IMG/VR virus record: IMGVR_UViG_3300020459_000024
Span: 1 to 42,524 of that record
Reading direction: 5' to 3' (one strand)
Source of the DNA: a virus
DNA length: 42,524 bases
Part shown: in pieces, positions 1 to 6,710 of the stretch
Layout: every line of letters starts with the position of its first letter
Position numbering within the stretch: the first letter of the stretch is position 1
Notes under the pieces: generated by a model
The model's database searches: none
What the model saw: only the letters and a program-made list of their open reading frames with translations
What the model was told of the DNA's origin: nothing
Translations under genes and position numbers: made by a program

Positions 1-81
1 TGGTTCATGACTAAGCAAGCTAAAGCTTACTACGAAGGATTTCACGGCAAAGGACACGTATTCATCGACTTTATCAAATGA
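1..81 (+). CDS. small ORF or 3' end of a gene cut by the window edge
   Basis: An open frame runs from the first base to a TGA at 79-81. An ATG at 7-9 would give a 24-residue peptide (MTKQAKAYYEGFHGKGHVFI...). Because the frame is open to the window edge, it could equally be the C-terminus of a longer gene. The stop overlaps the next gene's start (ATGA), which supports translation through this frame. No family is recognised. Confidence 0.35.
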   Translation, partial: WFMTKQAKAYYEGFHGKGHVFIDFIK

Positions 82-248
82 CTATCACTGAACGCAACAA
101 CAAACTTTATGGATTGCGCGAGCGAATGGCGCACCATATCCGCCAAGCGGGCTGGTGCATAGAAGAGATAGCACGAGTCAATCGTGTTTACAAAGACCAG
201 AATCTTGACCTTTATACGGAGTTATTTGATGATGACTATCCCAACTGA
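78..248 (+). CDS. small early protein, unknown (56 aa)
   Basis: ATG at 78 overlaps the preceding TGA by four bases (ATGA). The product is 56 residues and starts MTITERNNKLYGLRERM. Its middle (HIRQAGWCIEEIARVNRVY) looks helical, and its spacing is loosely like a small helix-turn-helix, but this is too short to assign. The acidic C-terminus ends DDDYPN. It belongs to the tightly packed early leader of tiny genes. No function is proposed. Confidence 0.5.
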   Translation: MTITERNNKLYGLRERMAHHIRQAGWCIEEIARVNRVYKDQNLDLYTELFDDDYPN

Positions 249-354
249 ATCCACAATCATCCTAGCAATTATAGGAATGCTTGGGCTATTTGCTACAGCT
301 ACAGTTTATCAACGTTCTAATCGTATCACTTCACGTTACTACGGAAAGAAATGA
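229..354 (+). CDS. single-pass membrane peptide (41 aa)
   Basis: ATG codons at 229 and 232 share a frame; the stop is TGA at 352-354. The 41-residue product has a hydrophobic stretch (IILAIIGMLGLFATATV) followed by a basic tail (YQRSNRITSRYYGKK), as expected for an N-out/C-in inner membrane peptide. It overlaps the preceding gene by 20 bases and the following gene by four (ATGA). A role in altering the host membrane is possible but not shown. Confidence 0.5.
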   Translation: MMTIPTESTIILAIIGMLGLFATATVYQRSNRITSRYYGKK

Positions 355-443
355 CACCAGCATTTATTAAGTATCTCAAAACTAAATACAAGAAACTACA
401 ACGAATCATACAACAACATGAGCATAGAAAAGAAACAAGGTGA
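351..443 (+). CDS. tiny basic protein, unknown (30 aa)
   Basis: ATG at 351 overlaps the preceding stop as ATGA. The product is 30 residues and very basic (MTPAFIKYLKTKYKKLQRII...), probably helical. Translational coupling on both sides is the main support for it being a gene. No family is recognised. Confidence 0.4.
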   Translation: MTPAFIKYLKTKYKKLQRIIQQHEHRKETR

Positions 444-618
444 ACAAATAGATGAAGATTACTTCATCAAGAATGCAATTAGTTGTTGGTTGCATCATTT
501 CCCTAATCATGAATGGGCACCAATCTATAGAGAACTAAGACAACGCGAATCATTCAACCAAACGGAGCGCCCTATTGCAACACCAAGACCAGCACGAAGA
601 AGAAAGCCAAAAGTATAA
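418..618 (+). CDS. small early protein, unknown (66 aa)
   Basis: Starts at ATG 418, inside the end of the previous tiny gene (26-base overlap). The 66-residue product has an acidic N-terminus, a central aromatic and His-rich part (CWLHHFPNHEWAPIYREL) and a strongly basic tail (PARRRKPKV). It overlaps the next gene by 44 bases in another frame. No family is recognised. Confidence 0.5.
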   Translation: MSIEKKQGEQIDEDYFIKNAISCWLHHFPNHEWAPIYRELRQRESFNQTERPIATPRPARRRKPKV

Positions 619-781
619 TTTAGATCCACAATCACTACAAGAATATAAAGTAACGCTGTCCAGTGGTGAAAAGATGTTCATCTTAGCCGCCAATTCCATG
701 GACGCAGCTTATTCAGCGTTGGAATTGTCCGAAGACAAGCATACTAAACTACTTAATGTGAGGATCGTAGATGAATGGTAG
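575..781 (+). CDS. small early protein, unknown (68 aa)
   Basis: ATG at 575 lies 44 bases inside the preceding gene. The 68-residue product has a polar N-terminus, then YKVTLSSGEKMFILAANSMDAAYSALEL. That beta-strand then helix pattern (a strand, then an 'A..MDAAYSAL' helix) resembles small phage proteins with a DUF-type alpha/beta fold. Function is unknown. The end overlaps the next start by 11 bases. Confidence 0.5.
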   Translation: MQHQDQHEEESQKYNLDPQSLQEYKVTLSSGEKMFILAANSMDAAYSALELSEDKHTKLLNVRIVDEW

Positions 782-1118
782 TCGTAAACGTAAAAAGTAC
801 TTTCCAAATAATTGGAAGAAATACAAGGACGCACCCCCGGAACTGTTTGAGCAGCATCTATTTATTGAGGTAATGGATTGGAAGGTATCTGGTTGGGAGT
901 TACCACCAGATGTCTGCTGCATCATCAGAGCAACACATCTTGAAACAAAGAAGGTCAAAGAGTTTGTTTACAAACGACCTAAAGCAGCTGACAAGAAACT
1001 AATGGAGTTTTGTAAAGCAAGGACACATGACATTTGTATCACCACCCATGAATCACAGCACTACATCGGACCACACCCAATCGGAAAAGACATCGACGAT
1101 GAAGAAATCAACTTTTAA
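771..1118 (+). CDS. early protein, unknown (115 aa)
   Basis: ATG at 771. The 115-residue product has a basic N-terminus (MNGSRKRKKYFPNNWKKYKD), then PPELFEQHLFIEVMDWKVSGWELP and a beta-rich part. Nothing in it matches a family I recognise. It could be an early host-modifying protein by position. Its last 20 bases overlap the next gene start at 1099. Confidence 0.6.
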   Translation: MNGSRKRKKYFPNNWKKYKDAPPELFEQHLFIEVMDWKVSGWELPPDVCCIIRATHLETKKVKEFVYKRPKAADKKLMEFCKARTHDICITTHESQHYIGPHPIGKDIDDEEINF

Positions 1119-1224
1119 TTTCTTGGTTGATACGCTTTATGAAGAGGTTATACAGCATCCGCATAAAGAGGAACTAATCACACTCATAAACGCACAAATG
1201 GAAGATGATGTAATTCTTAATTGA
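1099..1224 (+). CDS. small protein, unknown (41 aa)
   Basis: The start at 1099 (MKKSTFNFLVDTLYEEVIQH) is preferred over an in-frame ATG at 1027, because the upstream part would lie wholly inside the preceding gene and reads like out-of-frame sequence. The product is 41 residues, helical and acidic at the end. Its stop overlaps a possible TTG start for the next peptide. Confidence 0.45.
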   Translation: MKKSTFNFLVDTLYEEVIQHPHKEELITLINAQMEDDVILN

Positions 1225-1292
1225 GTGTACTTGCTGTGATATCTGCACTAATGGGATCAATCTTGATTATGGTTCTCACTAGATTAAGGTAA
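1221..1292 (+). CDS. possible single-pass membrane peptide, TTG start (23 aa)
   Basis: A TTG at 1221-1223 overlaps the preceding TGA and opens a 23-residue frame (LSVLAVISALMGSILIMVLT then RLR). It is almost entirely hydrophobic with a positive C-terminal end, like a minimal transmembrane peptide. The overlap with the upstream stop and the three-base gap to the next TTG start fit the gene packing here. Length and start codon make it tentative. Confidence 0.3.
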   Translation: MSVLAVISALMGSILIMVLTRLR

Positions 1293-1295
1293 AGC

Positions 1296-1616
1296 TTGAA
1301 ACGGGTTGTTCTTACGCTTTCAGACCAAGATGCACAAGTCCTGAAACTGTATGCAGCCAAGTGGGGCTTAACAATCTCAGCTGCTTTAGAAGAGATGTCA
1401 CGGTCACACATCCACGGTTCTGCTGCTGTATGCAGCTTTGCTCGCGACTTGCTTGCCAATGAGAATATCGCAATTGATAAGCGTGCGACGAAAGAGTGTT
1501 TTGGTTTCTTATGTAGATGCTGCGCGTATATCACACAATGCCGATGTGGGCTGTATCAAGGTGACTACATTATTGAAGATCGATACAGACATTTATTGAT
1601 AGAAAACGAGAGCTAA
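1296..1616 (+). CDS. possible ribbon-helix-helix protein with Cys-rich tail
   Basis: The best start is TTG at 1296. The N-terminus (KRVVLTLSDQDAQVLKLYAA) followed by KWGLTISAALEEMSR has the strand-helix-helix spacing of Arc/CopG-type DNA-binding proteins. The second half is rich in cysteine (ECFGFLCRCCAYITQCRCG), which could bind a metal or form disulfides; I know no close family with this arrangement. A DNA-binding early regulator is the best guess. An antisense frame of similar length covers the same DNA but lacks a supporting context. Confidence 0.45.
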   Translation: MKRVVLTLSDQDAQVLKLYAAKWGLTISAALEEMSRSHIHGSAAVCSFARDLLANENIAIDKRATKECFGFLCRCCAYITQCRCGLYQGDYIIEDRYRHLLIENES

Positions 1617-1628
1617 GCGTGTCAATTT

Positions 1629-1738
1629 AAGGATTCCTTCCTTTACTCTTAGCCAGTACTTCACACTCACACACCAAGGACACACATGAACATCCTCTCT
1701 TTTGGAGACTTCTACCTAGGCATTGATAAGGAATCCTT
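1629..1738. repeat. two copies of the palindrome AAGGA-N-TCCTT
   Basis: AAGGATTCCTT at 1629-1639 and AAGGAATCCTT at 1728-1738 are the same 11-base palindrome with a different central base. Their centres are 99 bases apart, upstream of and just inside the leader of the MarR-like gene. This is the pattern of a paired operator for a dimeric repressor; binding is inferred, not shown. Confidence 0.4.
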
Positions 1739-1865
1739 TACTGATATCTCTATCCACTTGTGGAGACTTAGGTTAGAATGTGGTGGTCCCAAACCCTTAA
1801 ATCATGGACCCGTTGCGGGGGCTCGTTACAGACGACGACGCACTAGTCGTATTCAACGCTATTGA
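1686..1865 (+). CDS. small protein, unknown (59 aa)
   Basis: ATG at 1686 opens 59 codons ending at TGA 1863-1865. The product starts MNILSFGDFYLGIDKESFTD and ends in a very basic stretch (ARYRRRRTSRIQRY) that lies in the overlap with the MarR-like gene. The overlap of 62 bases and lack of a recognisable family leave this uncertain. Region 1617-1685 otherwise holds no gene. Confidence 0.35.
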   Translation: MNILSFGDFYLGIDKESFTDISIHLWRLRLECGGPKPLNHGPVAGARYRRRRTSRIQRY

Positions 1866-2211
1866 AATCGTTCGTTCTTTAGGCATTGACGAGGGGGATA
1901 CCACCAAACCCCGTGACATGCCTTTGCAAGCACTCCAATGCTTTCTATACATCTGCTCTCATGACAAATGTCATAAGTCACGTATGGAACAGGACATGGG
2001 ATTGAGCACAGCATCAGGCAGTAGAAACACTGACTACTTATGTGCTCAAAACAGATATAAGACAGCGGGGCTCAACCTAATCATAAAGGAGGCAGATCCA
2101 CTCAACCGACGTAGGCAACAACTACGACTGACACCGCTTGGTGTTCGCATTAAAAACGAACTACTGAATGAATTAAATGGACTTCACAAGCACAATGATC
2201 TTGAATCCTGA
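1804..2211 (+). CDS. MarR-like winged-helix regulator
   Basis: A 135-residue protein with a winged-helix layout. A helix at 39-52 (MPLQALQCFLYI) is followed by a helix-turn-helix at about 56-80 (KSRMEQDMGLSTASGSRNTDYL). A wing at about 89-112 (GLNLIIKEADPLNRRRQQLRL) and the typical closing LTPLGVRI complete it. This is the MarR fold pattern; similar small regulators occur near the integrase or RNA polymerase of T7-like marine phages. It overlaps the integrase by 35 bases, so the two are translated together. It may control early genes or the lysis-lysogeny choice, possibly through the AAGGANTCCTT palindromes just upstream. No effector site can be read. Confidence 0.65.
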   Translation: MDPLRGLVTDDDALVVFNAIEIVRSLGIDEGDTTKPRDMPLQALQCFLYICSHDKCHKSRMEQDMGLSTASGSRNTDYLCAQNRYKTAGLNLIIKEADPLNRRRQQLRLTPLGVRIKNELLNELNGLHKHNDLES

Positions 2212-3181
2212 GGTTAATCATGTGCTCCCGGCTACGGAGTACAAAAAAATTAAACCTGACAAGATCAAGACCTTTTCAGAAGGTTTCTTCCACACACTAC
2301 AGGTAACTCCAAAATGGAGAGAATCAGAACGACCAAGGAGGCAATTTCCTGGGAGTAATCAAAACAACATCCGTGCTCTCAACCAACTAGCAACAGTTTG
2401 GGGTGATCCACCCATAGACAAAATAGATCATGACTTAGTTCATGAAGTAATAGCTCAGTTACAGGAGGACACCAACAACTCCAACGCAACTTACAACAGA
2501 CACATTGCCACAATTAAGAAGGTACTGAAAGTATGCGCTCGTAGTAATTACATCAGCGGTGTTCCTGAAATTGAGTTTCTTGAAAGAGAAGCAAAACGTA
2601 GGCCGACTTACTTCAGAAAAGAACAGCTCATCAGGCTTCAACAAATAGCCCGTGAACGTGGGGATGACACTCTTGCACAAGCAATGGAACTCTCAGCCTT
2701 TACAGGTGTCCGTAAAGCGGAACTACTGCGCCTCAGAGTATGGGACGTTGACTTTCATAACAACGTTCTTTTAGTAGGCGGTACACCTGAGTCACGTACT
2801 AAAGGACGTAACTACCGTGAAGTCCCTATCAACAAAAAATTGCTACCAATTCTTGAGTACAGAGCATCATCAGCTCAACCTTACAATCAGTTATTGTTTG
2901 ATGAATACCGTAATGAATGGGAACTTCATCGTCACTGGGAATCAACCCGTTATCGCTTGTCCCGTGAAGACCGTACGGTCTATAAGATCCAAGTAGGCAG
3001 AAAAACAATCTGGTCTCACCAGTGGAAGTGTTTCCGTAACTCCTACATCACTTGGGCGCTTGATCAAGGCACACCTTTGATGACTGTCAAGAAATGGGCA
3101 GGCCACAAAACGGTCACTGTTACAGAGGGTTATTACGCTCAAAACAATGCCAATGATCAGGAGGAAGCACAGAGAATGTAG
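2177..3181 (+). CDS. int: tyrosine-type site-specific integrase
   Basis: A 334-residue protein with a SAM-like core-binding domain at about 60-130 and a catalytic domain at about 145-325. Catalytic residues: R179 in AFTGVRKAELL, a Lys near 209 (TKGRNYREVPI), R287, H310 in KKWAGHKTVTV, and the nucleophile Y319. In the usual His-x-x-Arg box the first position is Lys (K284-C-F-R287), a known but less common variant. The gene overlaps the MarR-like gene and is followed by an attachment-like region with a tRNA-Leu fragment. It should recombine phage DNA with a host tRNA-Leu gene. ATG 2195 is an alternative start. Confidence 0.9.
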   Translation: MDFTSTMILNPEVNHVLPATEYKKIKPDKIKTFSEGFFHTLQVTPKWRESERPRRQFPGSNQNNIRALNQLATVWGDPPIDKIDHDLVHEVIAQLQEDTNNSNATYNRHIATIKKVLKVCARSNYISGVPEIEFLEREAKRRPTYFRKEQLIRLQQIARERGDDTLAQAMELSAFTGVRKAELLRLRVWDVDFHNNVLLVGGTPESRTKGRNYREVPINKKLLPILEYRASSAQPYNQLLFDEYRNEWELHRHWESTRYRLSREDRTVYKIQVGRKTIWSHQWKCFRNSYITWALDQGTPLMTVKKWAGHKTVTVTEGYYAQNNANDQEEAQRM

Positions 3182-3197
3182 TGCGTCTACAAGGTCA

Positions 3198-3244
3198 GGA
3201 AACCAGGGTTTCCACCCCTGTCAAGCTTCAAAAAACCCCTGTCA
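3198..3244. repeat. inverted repeat and two 10-base direct repeats, likely integrase arm sites
   Basis: A 16-base perfect inverted repeat (GGAAACC-AG-GGTTTCC, 3198-3213) is followed by ACCCCTGTCA at 3214-3223 and again at 3235-3244. The direct repeats are 21 bases apart, two turns of the helix, so both face the same side. They lie between the integrase stop and the tRNA fragment, where integrase arm-type sites occur. A small RNA hairpin at the end of int is an alternative for the inverted repeat. Confidence 0.5.
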
Positions 3245-3264
3245 GCTAGGCTGAAAACGTAGTT

Positions 3265-3304
3265 GGGGGCGTGGCGGAATCGGTAGACGCACGCGACTTA
3301 AAAA
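3265..3304 (+). other. attP: attP core: 5' half of a tRNA-Leu(UAA) gene
   Basis: The sequence starting GGGGGCGTGGCGGAATCGG reads as a leucine tRNA: acceptor strand, D arm (GCGG...GACGC), anticodon stem CGCGA and loop CTTAAAA with anticodon TAA. Similarity then stops: the 3' anticodon stem is mismatched and there is no variable arm, T arm or 3' acceptor strand. It is therefore not a working tRNA. A phage-borne tRNA-Leu fragment next to the integrase is also known from the cyanophage P-SSP7, where it is taken as the attachment site. The rest of 3182-3433 has no gene. Confidence 0.75.
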
Positions 3305-3433
3305 GGCGTGTTTCTATCGGTTCACATGCGGACAGATCAAGGACGCATCCGTCACACTCACTGCGGCGCAGTACTATCCACAAATGAATAGGGGAAAAAC
3401 GGAAATGTAGTGCGTCTAGCACAAATTATTTAG

Positions 3434-5773
3434 ATGAGATCTCAAGCTCAAATCGAAGAGCAAATCAAGCTCGAAAGGGAACAGATCAGCCAAGGCCGTA
3501 AGCGCCTCAGAGACAACACGATCAAGCTTCAGGACAAAGAGTATGCAAGTGCTTCTGTCTATGGCTGTAGCTCCATAGAAGAGCTATTGCCTAAGGCTAT
3601 TGAGCAGATCAAGAGCACAGCTGCCAGAGCAAAGCGCGGGATGGTTGGCAAAGATTTCGCTGTGATCAAGCGCTACCTAGCTGACATCGAACCAGAGGCA
3701 GCAGCTGCCATTGCTTGCAAGGTGACCTTTGACAAGGTGTTCTCTAGTAAGCAGAAGGCAAATCAGCTTCAGAACGTCACTGATGCCATAGGTAAAGCTA
3801 TTGAGGATGAATGCACCATCCGCCACTACGAAGCCAACTGCCCTGGTCTCCTACACGTTTTAAAGGAGAACTATTGGCACCGTTCAATAGGTACAGAACA
3901 AAAAGTAGTAGTCATCAAAACATTGATGAAACGCTATGAGGTAAAGCATTGGGAACCTTGGGGCAGAAGCAACCGAATCAAACTTGGTGGCTGGCTGCTT
4001 GACTGCATCATTCGGGCTAGCGGTTGGTTTGACAAAGAACTGGTAAGGGAAGGACGAAAAACCCCACAGTTTATTGTCCCTACTCCTGAATTTTTAGAAA
4101 TTAGGGATGAAGTAATGGCAACTGCTGAGTTATTCAGCCCTCTTGCTTGGCCAATGCTTATCGAACCAAATGATTGGACTAACGAAAGACAAGGTGGGTA
4201 CATCCTTAATGAAGTGATGAAGGGGTATGACATGGTGCGAAGGTCAGCACCCTGCCTTATACAGGGGGAAACCCCAATCACCTTTTTGAATCATATTCAG
4301 AAGGTTGCTTACACACTTAATCCATTCATTGTTGACGTTGCAGAAACGCTACAAGAACGTGGTATAGCAATTGGTAAGTTTATCCCTGTTGTAGAGTTAC
4401 CTCTACCCAATAAGCCGTTAGACATTGCAGAGAACTTTGATTCTCGCAAGGACTATCGACGTAAAGCAGCTGATGTCATGAACATCAATGCTCAACAATT
4501 CAAGCGATCATGTCGTACACGTATGACCATGAACGCAGTTAAAATATTCAAAGATAAAGAGCAATTCTTTATTCCTTGGAGTTTTGATTACCGAGGACGT
4601 GCTTACCCAATTCCTGCATTCTTAACACCACAAGATACAGACTTTGGTAAAAGTTTATTGCTTTTTGCAGAGAAAGCAACAATGACTTACGAAGCAGAAG
4701 ACTGGCTACGTTTTCAAGTAGCTACTACTGCTGGACGTGATAAAGACACCATAGAAGATCGTCTTAAATGGACTAATCACAATCACTCGCTAATTACACG
4801 TGTTGCAACTGACCCTATTGGAAACCTTTCAGACTGGGAAAAGATCGATGAACCTTGGCAATTCCTTGCCGCTTGTCATGAGTACTATCATACTTGCATT
4901 TTGTGTGATAGAAACTACACAAACTTACCTATTGCCATTGACGCAACGTGTTCAGGATTGCAAGTCCTTGCGGGCCTCGCTAGGGACGCCAGTACAGCAA
5001 AACTTGTTAATGTCTTGCCTAGTGAGAAGCCACAAGATGCCTACAAGGTAGTTGCAGAAGCTGCAAAACCTAATGTTCCAGAATCTATCCGTCCACACAT
5101 GGATAGAAAGGTTACAAAGCGCGTGTGTCTTACTGTGCCATACAACGCAAAACCTTTTAGCTCGCGGGTTTACATCAAAGAAGCTTTAAAAGAAAAAGGT
5201 GTAGAAATTGAAAAAGACGACTTAACAGCAACAGTTAATGCCGTGCGTGGAGCAATGGATGTCATTGTTCCTGGTCCAATGCAAGTAATGAAATGGATCG
5301 AGAAAGAAGTAGGTAAAGCAATTGATCGTGGTGATAAAGAAATCCAATGGTGTACTCCATCAGGATTTGTTGTCACTCAACGATTAATGAAACCACAGGT
5401 AGAAACTATAGAACTACAACTACTAGGTAGATGTCAAATAAAAGTAGCTACAGAAGAAGGAAACAAGGTAGATAAATCACATCATAAAAATGCTACAGCA
5501 CCGAACCTTATTCATTCCTTAGATGCAAGCCTCCTCCACCTATCTGCAATACGCTTCAACGCTCCGCTGGCCCTCATACACGACTCGGTTTTATGTCGTG
5601 CTACTGACATGCATATTCTTTCAGCCATTGTTCGTGAAGTATACTTGCACTTATTTGCAGAACAAGATTACTTAACGTCTTGGGCTAAACAAATCGGAGC
5701 CGAATCCGAACCACCGATTATTGACACACTTAACCCTGAGTCTGTAATTGAATCCACATATTTTTTCTGTTAA
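3434..5773 (+). CDS. rnap: T7-like single-subunit RNA polymerase
   Basis: A DNA-directed RNA polymerase of 779 residues (T7's has 883). Landmarks in order: FDYRGRAYPIP near 385-394; catalytic Asp D503 in IDATCSGLQVL (T7 D537); K562 and Y570 in TKRVCLTVPYN (T7 K631 and Y639); H716-D717 in LIHDSVL (T7 H811-D812). All catalytic positions are kept. The shorter N-terminal domain suggests different promoter recognition from T7. The gene lies directly after the attachment region and its stop overlaps the SSB start (TAATG), starting a long replication operon. It should transcribe the phage middle and late genes. Confidence 0.97.
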   Translation: MRSQAQIEEQIKLEREQISQGRKRLRDNTIKLQDKEYASASVYGCSSIEELLPKAIEQIKSTAARAKRGMVGKDFAVIKRYLADIEPEAAAAIACKVTFDKVFSSKQKANQLQNVTDAIGKAIEDECTIRHYEANCPGLLHVLKENYWHRSIGTEQKVVVIKTLMKRYEVKHWEPWGRSNRIKLGGWLLDCIIRASGWFDKELVREGRKTPQFIVPTPEFLEIRDEVMATAELFSPLAWPMLIEPNDWTNERQGGYILNEVMKGYDMVRRSAPCLIQGETPITFLNHIQKVAYTLNPFIVDVAETLQERGIAIGKFIPVVELPLPNKPLDIAENFDSRKDYRRKAADVMNINAQQFKRSCRTRMTMNAVKIFKDKEQFFIPWSFDYRGRAYPIPAFLTPQDTDFGKSLLLFAEKATMTYEAEDWLRFQVATTAGRDKDTIEDRLKWTNHNHSLITRVATDPIGNLSDWEKIDEPWQFLAACHEYYHTCILCDRNYTNLPIAIDATCSGLQVLAGLARDASTAKLVNVLPSEKPQDAYKVVAEAAKPNVPESIRPHMDRKVTKRVCLTVPYNAKPFSSRVYIKEALKEKGVEIEKDDLTATVNAVRGAMDVIVPGPMQVMKWIEKEVGKAIDRGDKEIQWCTPSGFVVTQRLMKPQVETIELQLLGRCQIKVATEEGNKVDKSHHKNATAPNLIHSLDASLLHLSAIRFNAPLALIHDSVLCRATDMHILSAIVREVYLHLFAEQDYLTSWAKQIGAESEPPIIDTLNPESVIESTYFFC

Positions 5774-6357
5774 TGACACGCAACACAATCGTAACTGAAC
5801 AGCCTGTTGTCCTTGAAGGATATCAAGCTGTAATGACACCATCTAAATTTGGCTATTCTCTTGGAGCTATTGTAGGCCAAGATATCGTAGACAAGTTAGA
5901 AGATGACAGAGTAGAGTCCCTAAAGTGGGCTGAATCAAAACTAAAGAATCCTAAGCGTTCAGTACTTAAACCAGAACCTTGGGAAGAGCTTGAAGGGAGC
6001 GGCGGACAATACAAAGTTAAGTTCAGCTGGAATGAAGACACACGTCCACCTGTAGTAGATACTGAAGGAACGCTAATTACTGATGCACGGCTTCCTATCT
6101 ATAGTGGGTCAACAGTTAAATTAGCACTGTATCAAAAACCTTACATCCTCCGTGATGGAGTTACTTACGGTACAAGTCTGAAGCTGAAAGGTATTCAGGT
6201 TGTCTCGTTGTCTTCATCTGCTGGAGTTGATGTAGGTGATTTATCTACTGAAGATGTAGCGGATCTATTCGGGACTACGTCTGGATATAAAGCTATGATG
6301 CCTAATGTCATTACAGCTGAACCTTGTTCTGTTGAAGAGGATGACACTGATTTCTAA
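5773..6357 (+). CDS. ssb: single-stranded DNA-binding protein (T7 gp2.5-like)
   Basis: A 194-residue protein in the gp2.5 position, between RNA polymerase and endonuclease I. The middle is beta-rich, as in an OB fold (YKVKFSWNEDTRPPVVDTEG, LPIYSGSTVKLALYQKPYIL, SLKLKGIQVVSLSS). The end is acidic with a terminal Phe (EEDDTDF), the tail that gp2.5 proteins use to bind the phage polymerase and helicase. It would coat single-stranded DNA at the fork and in recombination. It overlaps both neighbours by one base. Confidence 0.9.
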   Translation: MTRNTIVTEQPVVLEGYQAVMTPSKFGYSLGAIVGQDIVDKLEDDRVESLKWAESKLKNPKRSVLKPEPWEELEGSGGQYKVKFSWNEDTRPPVVDTEGTLITDARLPIYSGSTVKLALYQKPYILRDGVTYGTSLKLKGIQVVSLSSSAGVDVGDLSTEDVADLFGTTSGYKAMMPNVITAEPCSVEEDDTDF

Positions 6358-6710
6358 TGTCATTCCGGTCAGGACTCGAAGAACGAGTAGCTGATCTTAT
6401 GTGTGAGCTGGGTGTCAAGTATGAATATGAATCTACCAAGGTTCCTTACGTCATCCAGCATATTTATACGCCTGACTTTCTTCTACCAAATGGCATCTAT
6501 TTAGAATGCAAGGGGTATTGGGACAGTGAAGACAGACGTAAGATTAAAAACGTAAAAGAGCAGCATCCAGAGATAGATTTACGTATGGTCTTCCAAGCAC
6601 CATACAATAAAATTAGCAAAAAGTCCAAGACTACTTACGCAAAATACTGCGATAAATTAGGTATCCCTTGGACATCATTTCACAACATACCAATTCAATG
6701 GTTCCTGTAG
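6357..6710 (+). CDS. endonuclease I, Holliday-junction resolvase (T7 gp3-like)
   Basis: A 117-residue protein aligned well with T7 endonuclease I. The catalytic set is intact: E8 in SGLEERV (T7 E20), D40 in YTPDFLLPNG (T7 D55), E50 and K52 in YLECKGYW (T7 E65, K67). It should cut branched DNA before packaging and help degrade host DNA. It lacks T7's N-terminal arm of about 12 residues and the basic tail. It overlaps the primase-helicase start. Confidence 0.95.
   Translation: MSFRSGLEERVADLMCELGVKYEYESTKVPYVIQHIYTPDFLLPNGIYLECKGYWDSEDRRKIKNVKEQHPEIDLRMVFQAPYNKISKKSKTTYAKYCDKLGIPWTSFHNIPIQWFL

Larger units (their letters stand above)
3175..3418 (+). repeat. 15-base direct repeat flanking the attachment region
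   Basis: AATGTAGTGCGTCTA occurs at 3175-3189, across the integrase stop codon, and again at 3404-3418, 16 bases before the RNA polymerase gene. The copies enclose the whole non-coding attachment region. They could be outer integrase or excisionase sites, a promoter pair, or a mark of past insertion of the region between them. Also inside is the palindrome ACTGCG-G-CGCAGT (3360-3372). Confidence 0.55.

Noticed and set aside
1725-1755. Sigma70-like promoter starting TTGATA
   Set aside because: No acceptable -10 box occurs at the right spacing.
3265-3360. Complete tRNA-Leu gene
   Set aside because: After the anticodon loop the stem is mismatched and the variable arm, T arm and acceptor 3' strand are missing.
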